A stretch of DNA of 64,000 nt from Duganella sacchari (GCF_900143065.1 NZ_FRCX01000001.1:744001-808000), one strand, 5' to 3'; counted from the first letter of the stretch, positions 15,908 to 26,034 are shown. The notes: generated by a model not told the origin, from the sequence alone. Program-made: numbers and translations.

Positions 15908-16898
15908 GAATACCGGACTGCAAAAAGCCGCCATCCTGATGCTGGCGATGGGCGAAACCGAGGCTGCCGAGGTCATGAAATTCCTCGGCCCGCGCGAAGT
16001 GCTCAAGCTGGGCGCGGCCATGGCCACCATGAAAAACGTGCCGCACGAAGAAGTCGTCGGCACGCTCGACAATTTCCGCGACATGGTCGCGGCCGCCTCG
16101 ACCGTGGGCCTCGACTCCGACGAATACATCCGCCAGGTGCTGACCAAGGCGCTCGGCGACGACAAGGCCTCCGTGCTGCTGTCGCGGATTCTGGGCGGCA
16201 AGGACGCGTCCGGCATCGAATCGCTGAAGTGGATGGATTCGCAATCCGTGGCCGAGCTGATCCGCAACGAACACCCGCAGATCATTGCCACCATCCTGGT
16301 CCACCTGGAGCGCGACCAGGCCTGCGAAATCCTCGGCAACTTTACCGACCGTCTGCGCAACGACGTGGTGCTGCGGATCGCCACGCTGGATGGCGTGCAG
16401 CCGGCCGCGCTGCGCGAACTCAACGACGTGCTGACCAAGCTGTTGTCGGGTAACGAAAACATCAAGAAATCCACGCTGGGCGGCGTGCGTGCTGCGGCCG
16501 AGATCCTCAACTTCATGAGCGGCGAGCAGGAAAGCTCGGTGATGGACAACATCAAGAACTACGACAACGATATGGCGCAGAAGATCATGGACGAGATGTT
16601 CGTGTTCGACAACCTGATCGATATCGACGACCGCGGCATCCAGCTGCTGCTGCGCGAAGTGCAGTCGGAGATGCTGATTATCGCGCTCAAGGGCGCCTCG
16701 CAGGAGCTGCGCGACAAGATCTTCAAGAACATGTCGGCGCGTGCTTCGGAAATGATGCGCGAAGACCTCGAGTCCAAAGGTCCGGTGCGCCTGTCGGAAG
16801 TGGAAACCCAGCAAAAACAAATTCTGCAAATCGTGCGCCGTCTTGCCGACGAAGGCCAGATCGTGCTCGGTGGCAAAGGTGAGGATTCGTTCGTTTAA
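15900..16898 (+). CDS. fliG: Flagellar motor switch protein FliG
   Basis: FliG is the 332-residue rotor component of the C ring that contacts FliF, FliM and the stator. Full length for the family. The N-terminal FliF-binding domain starts LQKAAILMLAMGETEAAEVMKFLGPREV. The middle domain carries the EHPQ motif (EHPQIIATILVHL). The C-terminal domain has the charged torque ridge region (RDKIFKNMSARASEMMREDLESKGPVRLSEVE). ATG overlaps the fliF stop. Confidence 0.97.
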   Translation: MTENTGLQKAAILMLAMGETEAAEVMKFLGPREVLKLGAAMATMKNVPHEEVVGTLDNFRDMVAAASTVGLDSDEYIRQVLTKALGDDKASVLLSRILGGKDASGIESLKWMDSQSVAELIRNEHPQIIATILVHLERDQACEILGNFTDRLRNDVVLRIATLDGVQPAALRELNDVLTKLLSGNENIKKSTLGGVRAAAEILNFMSGEQESSVMDNIKNYDNDMAQKIMDEMFVFDNLIDIDDRGIQLLLREVQSEMLIIALKGASQELRDKIFKNMSARASEMMREDLESKGPVRLSEVETQQKQILQIVRRLADEGQIVLGGKGEDSFV

Positions 16899-17653
16899 TG
16901 GTCATTCATACAAAAGAGCAGCAGCCGGCATTCCAGCGCTGGGAAATGACCTCGTTTGGCGACGAGCGACCCAGCATGGTGGCGCTGCGCGAAGCGGAAC
17001 AGCGCGAACGCGATGCCGAAGACGCGCGCATCGAAGCCGAACAGCGCGTGCAGGACGCCCTGGCCGCGCAGCAGGAACAGATGGAAATGGGGCCGCCACT
17101 GCCGCCGCCCATCGCCTACCCCACCGTTGAAGAGCTGGAGCAGATCCGCGAAGACGCCCGCCAGGACGGCTATGCGGAAGGACTGGAAGTGGGCCGTGCC
17201 GAAGCCATCGAAGCCGGCCTGCAAGCCACCAAGGAAGAGCTGCAACACGTGCGTGCGCTGGCCGACAGCTTCAGCAGCGCGCTGCAGGACGCCGACCAGT
17301 TGATCTCCAACGATGTGCTCGAGCTGGCCCTGCAACTGGCCAAGGGCATGCTGAAAAACGCGCTACCGGTCAAGCCGGAGCTGATCCTGCCCATCGTGCG
17401 CGATGCCATCGAATACCTGCCGGCGCTGCAGCAGCCGGCCCTGCTGGTGCTGCATCCGGACGACGCCGCCACCGTGCGCGCCGGCATCGGCGAGGAGCTG
17501 GACAAGGGCGGCTGGCGCGTGGTGGAAGACCCCTCAGTCGGGCGCGGCGGCTGCAAGGTCGATACCGCCAGCAACCAGATCGACGCCACCGCCGCCGCGC
17601 GCTGGCAACGCCTGAGCCATGCGCTGGGCAAAGAAGTGGACTGGCTGGCCTGA
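16898..17653 (+). CDS. fliH: Flagellar assembly protein FliH
   Basis: FliH is the 251-residue regulator of the export ATPase FliI. The N-terminal region is charged, with an acidic helix of Glu, Arg and Gln (about 30-68). It has the family's GxxxG-type repeats ([17 protein letters not shown], about 91-107) and a C-terminal FliI-binding domain related to the V-type ATPase E subunit. The start overlaps the last base of the fliG stop (TAATG). Confidence 0.94.
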   Translation: MVIHTKEQQPAFQRWEMTSFGDERPSMVALREAEQRERDAEDARIEAEQRVQDALAAQQEQMEMGPPLPPPIAYPTVEELEQIREDARQDGYAEGLEVGRAEAIEAGLQATKEELQHVRALADSFSSALQDADQLISNDVLELALQLAKGMLKNALPVKPELILPIVRDAIEYLPALQQPALLVLHPDDAATVRAGIGEELDKGGWRVVEDPSVGRGGCKVDTASNQIDATAAARWQRLSHALGKEVDWLA

Positions 17654-17655
17654 TC

Positions 17656-19056
17656 ATGGACGCCGCCGCTAATCCGCACGCCGGGCGCTGGAAATCCTAT
17701 CTCAACGATTGCGCCGAACTGGTCGGCTTTGTCGAGCCCATGCAGGTTTCGGGCCGCGTCACGCGGGTGGCCGGGCTGGTCATGGAAGCGGTCGGCCTGC
17801 GCCTGGCGGTGGGCGCCGCCTGCACCGTGCCGCTGCCGGCCGGCGGCAAGATCGAAGCGGAAGTGGTTGGTTTTGAAGGCGACAAGCTGTTCCTGATGCC
17901 GCAGTCGGACGTCGAAGGCGTGGTGCCCGGCACGCGCGTCTTTCCGGTCGAGGCGGCGATCCCCAAGCCGGGCAGCGTCACCCATCCGCGCCGCCGTCCC
18001 AGCGACCGCGCGCGCCACCTGCCGGTGGGCCCCGAACTGCTGGGCCGCGTGCTGGATGCGGCCGGCCGCCCACTGGATGGCAAGGGCCCGCTCAACACCG
18101 GCGACAGCGCGCCGATCAACGTGCGTCCCGCCAATCCGCTGGGCCGCGCGCCCATCGTGGAAACGCTGGACGTGGGCGTGCGCTGCATTAACGCCATGCT
18201 GACCGTGGGCCGTGGCCAGCGCATGGGCCTGTTCGCCGGTTCCGGCGTCGGCAAGTCGGTGCTGCTGGGCATGATGGCGCGCTACACCGAGGCTGACGTC
18301 ATCGTGGTCGGCCTGATCGGCGAACGGGGCCGCGAGGTCAAGGAATTCATCGAGCAGATTTTAGGCGAGGAAGGCCTGGCGCGCTCGGTGGTGGTGGCGG
18401 CGCCGGCCGACACGCCGCCGCTGATGCGCCTGCAGGGCGCGGCCTACTGCACCGCGATTGCCGAGCACTTCCGCGACCAGGGCCAGAACGTGCTGCTGAT
18501 CATGGACTCGCTGACCCGCTACGCCATGGCGCAACGCGAAATCGCGCTGGCGATCGGCGAGCCGCCCGCCACCAAGGGCTATCCGCCGTCGGTGTTTGCC
18601 AAGCTGCCGGTGCTGGTCGAGCGCGCCGGCAATGGCGAGCTGGGTGGTGGTTCCATCACCGCGTTCTACACCGTGCTGACCGAGGGCGACGACCAGCAAG
18701 ACCCGATTGCCGACTCGGCCCGCGCGATTCTGGACGGCCACATCGTGCTCAACCGCCGTCTGGCCGAAGCGGGCCACTACCCGGCCATCGATATTGAACA
18801 ATCGATCAGCCGCGCCATGCACTCGATCACCTCGCACGAGCACCAGACCAAGGCGCGCCAGCTGAAGCAGCTGTTCTCGCGTTTCGAGCGCAGCCGCGAC
18901 CTGATCAGCGTCGGCGCCTATGCCGCCGGCACCGATCCGGTGCTGGACCAGGCCATCCAGCTGCACGACCGCATCGAGAATTTCTTGCAACAACAGATCA
19001 CCGAAAGGGTGACCATGGGCGAGAGCTTGGGGCAACTTACCTCTCTATTCGACTGA
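17656..19056 (+). CDS. fliI: Flagellum-specific ATP synthase FliI
   Basis: FliI is the 466-residue ATPase of the flagellar type III export machine, related to the F1 beta subunit. Walker A is AGSGVGKS (residues 194-201), the Walker B region is [28 protein letters not shown], and the export-ATPase signature [12 protein letters not shown] follows. Lies 2 bases after fliH and 34 bases before fliJ. Confidence 0.97.
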   Translation: MDAAANPHAGRWKSYLNDCAELVGFVEPMQVSGRVTRVAGLVMEAVGLRLAVGAACTVPLPAGGKIEAEVVGFEGDKLFLMPQSDVEGVVPGTRVFPVEAAIPKPGSVTHPRRRPSDRARHLPVGPELLGRVLDAAGRPLDGKGPLNTGDSAPINVRPANPLGRAPIVETLDVGVRCINAMLTVGRGQRMGLFAGSGVGKSVLLGMMARYTEADVIVVGLIGERGREVKEFIEQILGEEGLARSVVVAAPADTPPLMRLQGAAYCTAIAEHFRDQGQNVLLIMDSLTRYAMAQREIALAIGEPPATKGYPPSVFAKLPVLVERAGNGELGGGSITAFYTVLTEGDDQQDPIADSARAILDGHIVLNRRLAEAGHYPAIDIEQSISRAMHSITSHEHQTKARQLKQLFSRFERSRDLISVGAYAAGTDPVLDQAIQLHDRIENFLQQQITERVTMGESLGQLTSLFD

Positions 19057-19090
19057 TTGACGCGCTAGCGCGCTACTTATAATTGTCACC

Positions 19091-19531
19091 ATGGCTTCCA
19101 AAGCGCAATTAGAAACCTTGATGGACCTGGCGCGGCGCGAGACGGATGACGCCGCCAAACGGCTGGGCGTTGCCCTCAAAGCCGTGGATGAGGCCAAGCA
19201 AAAGCATGAAATGCTGGTCAGCTACCGCGAGGAGTACATCAAGCGTTTTGAAGCGGCACAACAGGCGGGGATCACGCCCATGGCTTATCGCAACTTCGTA
19301 GCTTTCATTGAAAAGCTGGAAACCGCGATCAAGGGCCAGCTGGACATGATCAAGCACGCCGAATACCGCAGCACCCAGGAAAAGACCGCCTGGCAGACCA
19401 GCGAGCGCAAGCGCATGTCCTATTCCACCCTGAACGACCGGGCGGACGCCGCCGCGCTCAAGCTGGAAAACAAGCGTGACCAGAAAGCCATGGATGAGCA
19501 CGCCGCAAGGCAGGCGTACTACAAACGATGA
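19091..19531 (+). CDS. fliJ: Flagellar export protein FliJ
   Basis: FliJ is a 146-residue, almost wholly helical, highly charged coiled-coil protein positioned between fliI and fliK. It is the central stalk of the FliI hexamer and escorts chaperones. LARRETDDAAKRLGVALKAVDEAKQKHEMLVSYREEYIKRF is typical of FliJ. Sequence conservation in the family is weak but length, composition and position agree. Confidence 0.93.
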   Translation: MASKAQLETLMDLARRETDDAAKRLGVALKAVDEAKQKHEMLVSYREEYIKRFEAAQQAGITPMAYRNFVAFIEKLETAIKGQLDMIKHAEYRSTQEKTAWQTSERKRMSYSTLNDRADAAALKLENKRDQKAMDEHAARQAYYKR

Positions 19532-19552
19532 ACTAACCGATACGGCGCGAAA

Positions 19553-21244
19553 ATGCAGACCCCGAACCTCCAGATTCCTACCCTGAACGCCAATGCAGTG
19601 GCCGCGCCGAAAGTCAACCTGAACCTCAGCGCCGGCGGCGACAGCAACGCCTTCAAGCAGGCGCTGTCGCGTGAAATGGACCAGCGCCAGGACAATCGCG
19701 GCCGCAGCAGCCAGCCGACCCGCTCGGCTGACAACGCCACCGCCTCGCGCGCCACCGCCGCCAAGCCGCAGCAAGCGGCGCCCGTCAAACAGCCAACATC
19801 GCAAAACGACCAGGCTGACGCCGCCAAGCCAGCGGACACGGCAGCCGCTCCGGCGCCAGCAGCCCCACAGAACCAGAGCAAAACCGCCAGCAACGATAGC
19901 GACAGCAGCAAGGACAGCAGCGACAGCGCCAATGGCGATGCACAATCGGCGCAGGCTGCCGATCCGGTAGCCGACATGCTGGCCCTGGTGGCCGCCTTCA
20001 ACCAACCGGCCGCACCTGTAGCGGCGCCAACTGCCGCCGCAACCAGCGCTGATGCCGGCGTCGCGGTCGCTGCAGGCGCCAGCAGCGCTGCGGCACTGGC
20101 CGCCAATGCTGCGGCTGACGCTGCTGCCGCAGCCGCCCAGGCCGCCGCAAGCGCTGCTGCCGGCGCCGACGCCTCGGCCACCGCTGACGCCAGCGCCGCC
20201 GCTGCCGCGCTGGCCGCTGCCGCTGACACCACAGGCGCCGACGACGCCGCGCTCAAAGCCGCACAACACAGCGCCGCCGCCGACACCGCCGACTTCAAGA
20301 CCGCACTGGGCAAAGCCGGTTCGGCTGCACAAACCGCAGCGGATGCCGCCGCTGCGGCCGCAGCCGCTGCCGCCAAGGCCGCTGCCGACGGCAAGACCGA
20401 TGCCAGCCTGAAACCGGCCATCGCCGTCGCTACGCCAGCCGCCGGCACCCAGGTGGAAACCCAGCCTGTGGCCGATACCGCCACGGACGCCACGGCAGTC
20501 GCAGATACCGCGCCCAAAGCCGGCGCCGACGCCATCAGCCACATCGACACCAAGGCCGCGCCGGCCGCCAGTGCGCAGCCGCAAGTGTCGCAAACCCAGC
20601 AGCAACAGCAGCAGGCCGCCGATCCCGCCCAGCTGGCCACCACGGCCAAAGCGGGCAGCACCGCCAACGCCGAAGCCACTGCCGCGCTCAAAGAACAGGC
20701 CAGCATCACCATCGCGCCGACCGCCTCGCATGCAGCGCAGGAAATCGCCAAAGCAGCCACCGCCGTGCCAACCGACAAGCTCAGCAGCCGCGTCGGCAGC
20801 CAGGCCTGGGACCAGCAACTGGGGCAAAAAATCGTCTTCATGGCGGCCGGCGGCGAACAAAGCGCCACCATGGAACTGAATCCACCCGACCTCGGCCCGC
20901 TGCAAGTCGTGCTGAGCGTGAACAAGGACCAGGCCACCGCCACCTTCACCTCGGCCGCGCCGGAAGTGCGCCAGGCGCTGGAATCGGCCCTGCCCAAGCT
21001 CAAAGAGATGATGAGCGACGCCGGTATCCAGCTGGGCAGCGCCACCGTCTCGTCCGGCATGTCGGACCAGAACAACAGTGCCTACAACCAGCAAGCCAGC
21101 ACCGCGCACAGCGGCAACGGCAATGGCGGCGGCAGCGGTTCGGGCAGCAGCTACGGCCGCAACACCAGCAATGAGGCCGACCTCGCCCGCAGCGCGCCAC
21201 ACGTGCGCCGCTTACCGGCCGGTGCGGTTGATACTTTCGCCTGA
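19553..21244 (+). CDS. fliK: Flagellar hook-length control protein FliK
   Basis: This 563-residue molecular ruler measures the hook and triggers the FlhB substrate switch. The N-terminal half is extended, Gln/Ser/Asp/Ala-rich, with an extremely alanine-rich stretch (about 160-290). The conserved C-terminal domain (about 415-505) contains WDQQLGQKIVFMAAGG, then the core MELNPPDLGPLQVVLSV and a helix VRQALESALPKLKEMM. Its position after fliJ and the intact LNPPDLGPL core identify it as the canonical FliK, in contrast with the paralogue at 10865. Confidence 0.95.
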   Translation: MQTPNLQIPTLNANAVAAPKVNLNLSAGGDSNAFKQALSREMDQRQDNRGRSSQPTRSADNATASRATAAKPQQAAPVKQPTSQNDQADAAKPADTAAAPAPAAPQNQSKTASNDSDSSKDSSDSANGDAQSAQAADPVADMLALVAAFNQPAAPVAAPTAAATSADAGVAVAAGASSAAALAANAAADAAAAAAQAAASAAAGADASATADASAAAAALAAAADTTGADDAALKAAQHSAAADTADFKTALGKAGSAAQTAADAAAAAAAAAAKAAADGKTDASLKPAIAVATPAAGTQVETQPVADTATDATAVADTAPKAGADAISHIDTKAAPAASAQPQVSQTQQQQQQAADPAQLATTAKAGSTANAEATAALKEQASITIAPTASHAAQEIAKAATAVPTDKLSSRVGSQAWDQQLGQKIVFMAAGGEQSATMELNPPDLGPLQVVLSVNKDQATATFTSAAPEVRQALESALPKLKEMMSDAGIQLGSATVSSGMSDQNNSAYNQQASTAHSGNGNGGGSGSGSSYGRNTSNEADLARSAPHVRRLPAGAVDTFA

Positions 21245-21263
21245 TCCTGGCAGGTTCATCGCC

Positions 21264-21300
21264 AAAACCGGGACCGGCACCCTGCCCTCCCGGTTTTGTT
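21264..21300 (+). terminator. Terminator after fliK
   Basis: A 10-bp stem AAAACCGGGA/TCCCGGTTTT with a 14-base loop ends in a T-rich tail. It separates the fliF-K and fliL-R transcription units. Confidence 0.75.
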
Positions 21301-21428
21301 GTCTGTTACACTACGGAAACGTCAAGCAGCTGCGTGAACGCCCTTCTTTTCGGCGGATGCAACTGCGCAGGGCGAACCGATAATGACATAATGACGGCAT
21401 GATCCATTCCGTTGCATGAAGGGCTATT

Positions 21429-21965
21429 TTGAAAGCGAACCCAAAAATGAAAGCCGATCAGAAAGTTGAAGCAGCACCATCCGGTGGCGGCAGCAAGAAA
21501 CTGATCATCATCATCCTGGCCCTGGTGCTGGTACTTGGCGCCGGTGGTGGCGGCGCGGCCTGGTTCTTCCTGCACGGTAAAGCGGACGCGGAAGAACATG
21601 ACGAAGCGCCGGCCAAGAAGAAAAAGGCCAAGAAACCCGTGGGTCCGCCCAAATATGTGCCGATCGAACCGTTCACCGTCAATCTGCAGCCTGGCGAAAA
21701 CGGTGCCGACCAGTATCTGCAACTGGCCATCACGCTGGAAGTGTCAAGCGAGGAAGAGACCACGGTCATCAAGGACAATATGGCCAAGGTGCGCAGCCGC
21801 ATGTTGCTGCTGCTGTCGAGCAAGCACGCGGCCGACATCAACACGCCAGAAGGCAAGGTCCAGCTGGCCAAGGAAATCGTTGCAAGCCTGAAGGAGCCGT
21901 TCGAAGACCGCGGCGCCCAGCAGGAAGTCGAAGACGTGCTGTTCACGTCCTTCATCATTCAGTAA
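21429..21965 (+). CDS. fliL: Flagellar basal body-associated protein FliL
   Basis: This single-pass inner-membrane protein is associated with stators. 178 residues from a TTG start at 21429, which has AAGGG five bases upstream. An ATG six codons later (21447) has a poorer ribosome-binding site. The transmembrane segment is at about 23-45 (KKLIIIILALVLVLGAGGGG), followed by a Lys-rich linker and the conserved periplasmic FliL domain (VPIEPFTVNLQPGENGADQYLQLAITLEV). First gene of the fliLMNOPQR run. Confidence 0.93.
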   Translation: MKANPKMKADQKVEAAPSGGGSKKLIIIILALVLVLGAGGGGAAWFFLHGKADAEEHDEAPAKKKKAKKPVGPPKYVPIEPFTVNLQPGENGADQYLQLAITLEVSSEEETTVIKDNMAKVRSRMLLLLSSKHAADINTPEGKVQLAKEIVASLKEPFEDRGAQQEVEDVLFTSFIIQ

Positions 21966-21988
21966 CCACGTAGAAAATAAGCGGAATC

Positions 21989-22969
21989 ATGGCTGATAAT
22001 TTTCTCTCCCAGGAAGAAGTCGATGCCCTGCTGAAGGGCGTCAACGGCGACCAGGACGACGTCGCGGCGGCAGAAGATGTCGCGGGAGTACGCACCTACA
22101 ACCTGGCGACCCAGGAACGTATCGTGCGTGGGCGGATGCCGACGCTGGAAATTATCAACGAACGCTTTGCCCGTCTGCTGCGCGTCGGCCTGTTCAACTT
22201 CCTGCGCCGCAGCGCCGAGGTGTCGGTGGGGTCGGTGCGCGTGTCCAAGTATTCCGAGTTCATCCGTAACCTGGTGGTGCCGACCAACCTGAATCTGGTG
22301 CACATGAAGCCGCTGCGCGGCACCGCGCTCATGGTGTTTGACCCGGGCCTGGTGTTCCTGCTGGTGGACAACCTGTTTGGCGGCGACGGCCGTTTCCACA
22401 CCCGTGTGGAGGGCCGTGACTTTACCCAGACCGAGCAGCGCATCATCCTGCGCATCCTCGACATCGTGTTCGAGGCCTACACCAAGTCGTGGGAGCCGGT
22501 CTACCCGGTCGAGTTCGAGTACATCCGCTCGGAAATGAATACGCAGTTTGCCAACATCGCCACGCCCAACGAGGTGGTGGTGGCGTCCACCTTTACCGTG
22601 GAGCTGGGCTCGGTGTCGGGCCAGATCCACTTCTGCATGCCGTACTCGATGATCGAGCCGATCCGCGATTCGCTGACCTCCAGCCTGCAAGGCGAGGCGC
22701 TCGAAGTGGACAAGCGCTGGATCCGCCTGATGACGCAGCAGATCCAGATTGCCGAGGTCGAAGTGGTGGCCTCGCTGGGCACGGCCAAGGTCAATTTCGA
22801 CGAGATCCTGAACATGCGGGTGGGCGACATCATCCCGCTGTCGATCCCGGAATTCATCTCGGCCACCGTGGACGGCGTGCCCGTCATGGATTGCAGCTAT
22901 GGCGTCATGAACGGACAATACGCGCTCAAGGTCGAGAAACTGCTGGCCAATGCCGATAACCTTAAATAA
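21989..22969 (+). CDS. fliM: Flagellar motor switch protein FliM
   Basis: FliM is the 326-residue C-ring protein. The N-terminal CheY-P-binding peptide is intact (LSQEEVDALLKGV, residues 6-18), so chemotaxis control is expected even though no che genes are in the window. The central CheC-like domain follows (about 45-230). The C-terminal SpoA domain (about 250-320) pairs with FliN. Start at ATG 21989, 23 bases after fliL. Confidence 0.97.
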   Translation: MADNFLSQEEVDALLKGVNGDQDDVAAAEDVAGVRTYNLATQERIVRGRMPTLEIINERFARLLRVGLFNFLRRSAEVSVGSVRVSKYSEFIRNLVVPTNLNLVHMKPLRGTALMVFDPGLVFLLVDNLFGGDGRFHTRVEGRDFTQTEQRIILRILDIVFEAYTKSWEPVYPVEFEYIRSEMNTQFANIATPNEVVVASTFTVELGSVSGQIHFCMPYSMIEPIRDSLTSSLQGEALEVDKRWIRLMTQQIQIAEVEVVASLGTAKVNFDEILNMRVGDIIPLSIPEFISATVDGVPVMDCSYGVMNGQYALKVEKLLANADNLK

Positions 22970-22983
22970 CACCGGAGAGAAAC

Positions 22984-23421
22984 ATGTCGGATAACCAAGA
23001 CGATCAACCCCTGGACGAAGACGATCCATGGGGTGCGGCGATCGCCGAGCAGGCGCAGGCGGAAGCCGCCGCGCTGGAAAAACAGCAGGCGGCTTCGCAA
23101 GCGGCCAGCGCCGCCGTGTTCAAGGACTTTTCCAGCACCCCGAGCAAAACCGAAACCCACAATGATATCGACTTCATCCTCGATATCCCGGTCCAGCTGA
23201 CGGTGGAACTGGGCCGGACCAAAATCGCCATCAAGAACCTGCTGCAACTGGCGCAGGGTTCGGTGGTCGAACTGGACGGCCTGGCCGGCGAGCCCATGGA
23301 CGTGCTGGTCAATGGCTGCCTGATCGCCCAGGGCGAGGTGGTGGTGGTGAATGACAAATTCGGTATCCGTCTGACCGACATCATCACGCCGTCTGAACGT
23401 ATTCGAAAACTCAATAAATGA
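22984..23421 (+). CDS. fliN: Flagellar motor switch protein FliN
   Basis: This 145-residue C-ring protein has a variable acidic N-terminus and a C-terminal SpoA domain (about 60-140) with DIPVQLTVELGRTKIAIKNLL and VNDKFGIRLTDIITPSERI. GGAGAGAAAC precedes the ATG. Its stop overlaps the fliO start by 4 bases. Confidence 0.97.
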   Translation: MSDNQDDQPLDEDDPWGAAIAEQAQAEAAALEKQQAASQAASAAVFKDFSSTPSKTETHNDIDFILDIPVQLTVELGRTKIAIKNLLQLAQGSVVELDGLAGEPMDVLVNGCLIAQGEVVVVNDKFGIRLTDIITPSERIRKLNK

Positions 23422-24047
23422 AGCACGGACTGATTTCTACTCTTATCGTCGCGGCGGCCTTGGCCGCCGCGCCTGCTATGGCCCAGCGTACTGTGTCGGG
23501 CACCATTGGCGGCGCCCATGCCGGCGGTGTGTCCGCCGCCGCGCAAGCCGCTGCCGCCCCATCCCCGGCTCCTGAAACACCCGCACCAGCCGCTACTGCG
23601 GACAGCCCTGCCCCGGTGGCCGCGCCCGCCGCCGTTGCACCCGCACCGGCCCAGCCCAGCGCGCTGGCCATGACCATCCCGACACCGCAGCAGTCCACCA
23701 CCTCGACCGGAGGCAGCCTGCTGCAAACCTCGGTCGCCCTGCTGTTTGTGATCGGCCTGATGCTGGGCCTGGCCTGGCTGACCAAGCGTTTCGGCCCGAA
23801 GAACTTCGGCGGCGGCAACAGCAACGTCAAGCTGGTCGGCTCGCTGAGCGTGGGCACGCGCGAGCGCATCCTGGTGGTCGAGGTGGGCGAGCAATGGATT
23901 GTGGTGGGCGCCTCGCCCGGCCGCATGAACGCGCTGGCCACTATGCCGCGCCAGGAACACAGCGAACCGCCAGCGCAGGCCAGCCTGCCAACCGCCAACT
24001 TCGCTGACTGGATCAAACAAACTATCGACAAACGCCATGGCAAATAA
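23418..24047 (+). CDS. fliO: Flagellar biosynthesis protein FliO
   Basis: FliO is a 209-residue membrane protein that helps assemble the FliP pore. It begins with a signal-peptide-like hydrophobic segment (1-23), followed by a Pro/Ala-rich linker. A transmembrane segment is at about 100-119 ([20 protein letters not shown]). The cytoplasmic domain contains [22 protein letters not shown], which is diagnostic for FliO. It overlaps fliP by 11 bases. Confidence 0.93.
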   Translation: MKHGLISTLIVAAALAAAPAMAQRTVSGTIGGAHAGGVSAAAQAAAAPSPAPETPAPAATADSPAPVAAPAAVAPAPAQPSALAMTIPTPQQSTTSTGGSLLQTSVALLFVIGLMLGLAWLTKRFGPKNFGGGNSNVKLVGSLSVGTRERILVVEVGEQWIVVGASPGRMNALATMPRQEHSEPPAQASLPTANFADWIKQTIDKRHGK

Positions 24048-24822
24048 GCTGTCCGCAGGCGTTGCAAAGGCAGCCCCGGCCGCCGCCAAAACCCTGTTCC
24101 TGCTGGCGATACTGGCGCTGCCGCTGGCCGCCGGCGCCGACTCCAACATCGGCATCCCCGCGCTGACCTCCACGCCAGGTCCGGCCGGCAGCACCAACTA
24201 CACGCTGCCGGTCCAGACCATGCTGCTGATGACGGCGCTGACCTTCATCCCGGCCGCGCTGCTGCTGATGACCGGCTTTACCCGCATCATCATTGTGCTG
24301 TCGCTGCTGCGCCAGGCGCTGGGCACGCAATCGGCGCCGCCCAACCAGGTGATGGTCGGGCTGGCGCTGTTCCTGACGCTGTTTGTGATGGGCCCAACCT
24401 TTGACAAGATCTACAACGAGGCCTATCTGCCGCTGCAGGAAAACAAGCTCACCATGCAGCAAGCGCTCGATAAAGGCGCGGCGCCATTAAAAACTTTCAT
24501 GTTGAAGCAAACCCGCCAGGCCGACCTGGCGCTGTTCGTCAAACTGTCGCACAGCCCGGCGCTGCAAGGGCCGGAAGACGTGCCGCTGCGCATCCTGGTG
24601 CCGGCTTTTGTCACCAGCGAACTGAAAACCGCGTTCCAGATTGGCTTTGCCATCTTCATTCCATTTCTGATTATCGACATGGTGGTCGCCTCTGTACTTA
24701 TGTCGATGGGCATGATGATGATGTCGCCAGCCGTGATTTCGCTGCCGTTCAAGCTGATGCTGTTCGTGCTGGTGGATGGCTGGCAGCTGCTGCTGGGCTC
24801 CTTGGCCCAGAGCTTCTACTAG
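24037..24822 (+). CDS. fliP: Flagellar export gate protein FliP
   Basis: FliP is a 261-residue core subunit of the type III export gate. It has an N-terminal signal sequence, the conserved block [20 protein letters not shown], then [20 protein letters not shown], and the C-terminal block [19 protein letters not shown]. All family signatures are present. Confidence 0.97.
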   Translation: MANKLSAGVAKAAPAAAKTLFLLAILALPLAAGADSNIGIPALTSTPGPAGSTNYTLPVQTMLLMTALTFIPAALLLMTGFTRIIIVLSLLRQALGTQSAPPNQVMVGLALFLTLFVMGPTFDKIYNEAYLPLQENKLTMQQALDKGAAPLKTFMLKQTRQADLALFVKLSHSPALQGPEDVPLRILVPAFVTSELKTAFQIGFAIFIPFLIIDMVVASVLMSMGMMMMSPAVISLPFKLMLFVLVDGWQLLLGSLAQSFY

Positions 24823-24832
24823 GAGGACCGCA

Positions 24833-25102
24833 ATGACGCCCGAAAGCGTGATGACCATGGGCCGCCACGCCATGGAGGTGACCCTGATGATCGCCGCGCC
24901 CATGCTGCTGGTGGCGCTGATTATCGGTTTGATCGTCAGTATTTTCCAGGCGGCCACCCAGATCAACGAACAGACACTGTCCTTCATCCCCAAGCTGGTC
25001 GGCATTTTTGTCGCGCTGGTGGTGGCCGGACCGTGGATGCTGTCGGTCATGCTGGACTATATGCGCGAAGTGTTCAACGGCATCCCGATGCTGGTGGGCT
25101 AA
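24833..25102 (+). CDS. fliQ: Flagellar export gate protein FliQ
   Basis: FliQ is an 89-residue protein with two transmembrane helices and forms the export gate with FliP and FliR. MTPESVMTMGRHAMEVTLMI and VSIFQAATQINEQTLSFIPK are typical. AGGAGG precedes ATG 24833; a 19-codon upstream extension would overlap fliP and is rejected. Confidence 0.97.
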   Translation: MTPESVMTMGRHAMEVTLMIAAPMLLVALIIGLIVSIFQAATQINEQTLSFIPKLVGIFVALVVAGPWMLSVMLDYMREVFNGIPMLVG

Positions 25103-25125
25103 TGTTTTATCAAGTTGTAACAGTT

Positions 25126-25154
25126 TTCGATTTTATAAATAGTTCGTCTACAAT
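25126..25154 (+). promoter_or_regulatory. Possible internal promoter in the fliQ-fliR spacer
   Basis: The 89-base fliQ-fliR spacer is AT-rich compared with its surroundings. It contains TACAAT at 25149-25154, 17 bases after a weak -35 (TTCGAT at 25126). It could add transcription of fliR and the giant repeat gene downstream. The -35 match is poor. Confidence 0.28.
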
Positions 25155-25191
25155 ACAAAAAAGATGCCGGACGGAAATGTAACAGACCCTT

Positions 25192-26034
25192 ATGCTGACC
25201 GTCTCTTCTGCCGATATCAATATGTGGGTGGCAGGCCTGTTGTGGCCGCTCACACGCATTCTGGCGCTGATTGCCGCCTCGCCGGTGCTGGGCAATAGCG
25301 CGGTTCCGGCCAGCATCAAGGTCAGTCTGGGCGTGGGGATTGCCGTGATTGTGGCGCCGGCCGTGCCGGCCTGGCCGGCCACCGACCCGTTGTCGATGGC
25401 TGGCATGTTGATCGTGTTGCAAGAAATGCTGATTGGACTGGCCATGGGCTTCAGCATCCGCATCATTTTTGCTGCCGTGGAAATGGCCGGCGAGATTTCC
25501 AGTCTGACCATGGGCCTGGGTTTTGCCACGTTTTTTGACCCGAGCACGCAAGGCCGTTCGTCCGCCATCAGCCAGTTTCTGTCGCTGGTGGCGACCATGG
25601 CCTTCCTGGCGGTGAACGCGCACCTGGTACTGCTGTCAACGCTGGTGGAGAGTTTTTCCACGTTGCCCGTGTCCAGCATTCCCATCTACGGCGGCGGCTT
25701 CAAGCAGCTGGCCGACTGGGGCGGCAGGATCTTCAGTACCGGGGTACAGCTGTCGCTGCCCATCGTGGCGGCTTTATTGATTACCAACGTTGCACTGGGC
25801 ATCTTGACCCGCGCAGCGCCGCAGTTGAATTTGTTTGGCATCGGTTTTCCAATTACTTTGGGTGTAGGTTTGCTGGTGATCGCCATGACCCTCCCTTATT
25901 TGGGGACACCAGTACAAAACCTGTTTTTGGATGGCATTGAACGCGCGCGGCTGATGCCGCGCACCTGGTCGCAGCGGCCGCCCGTGGCGCAACCGGCAAG
26001 CTTGCCGGTTCGACCTCCGGGCCTGCAGCCATAG
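25192..26034 (+). CDS. fliR: Flagellar export gate protein FliR
   Basis: FliR is a 280-residue export gate subunit with multiple membrane segments. It starts MLTVSSADINMWVAGLLWPLTRILALIAASPVLGN and has the family block LQEMLIGLAMGFSIRIIFAAVEMAGE. A Pro/Ala-rich C-terminal tail of about 20 residues is probably dispensable. Unlike the tight packing of fliO, P and Q, it follows an 89-base spacer. The giant repeat gene starts 85 bases after its stop in the same direction. Confidence 0.95.
   Translation: MLTVSSADINMWVAGLLWPLTRILALIAASPVLGNSAVPASIKVSLGVGIAVIVAPAVPAWPATDPLSMAGMLIVLQEMLIGLAMGFSIRIIFAAVEMAGEISSLTMGLGFATFFDPSTQGRSSAISQFLSLVATMAFLAVNAHLVLLSTLVESFSTLPVSSIPIYGGGFKQLADWGGRIFSTGVQLSLPIVAALLITNVALGILTRAAPQLNLFGIGFPITLGVGLLVIAMTLPYLGTPVQNLFLDGIERARLMPRTWSQRPPVAQPASLPVRPPGLQP

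Noticed and set aside
14012..16555. 847-codon minus-strand frame across fliF and fliG
   Set aside because: It covers two clear flagellar genes on the other strand and has no homology features.
19109..21202. 697-codon minus-strand Gly-rich frame under fliJ and fliK
   Set aside because: It is the complement of the alanine-rich fliK region; GGC and GCC codons leave all frames open.
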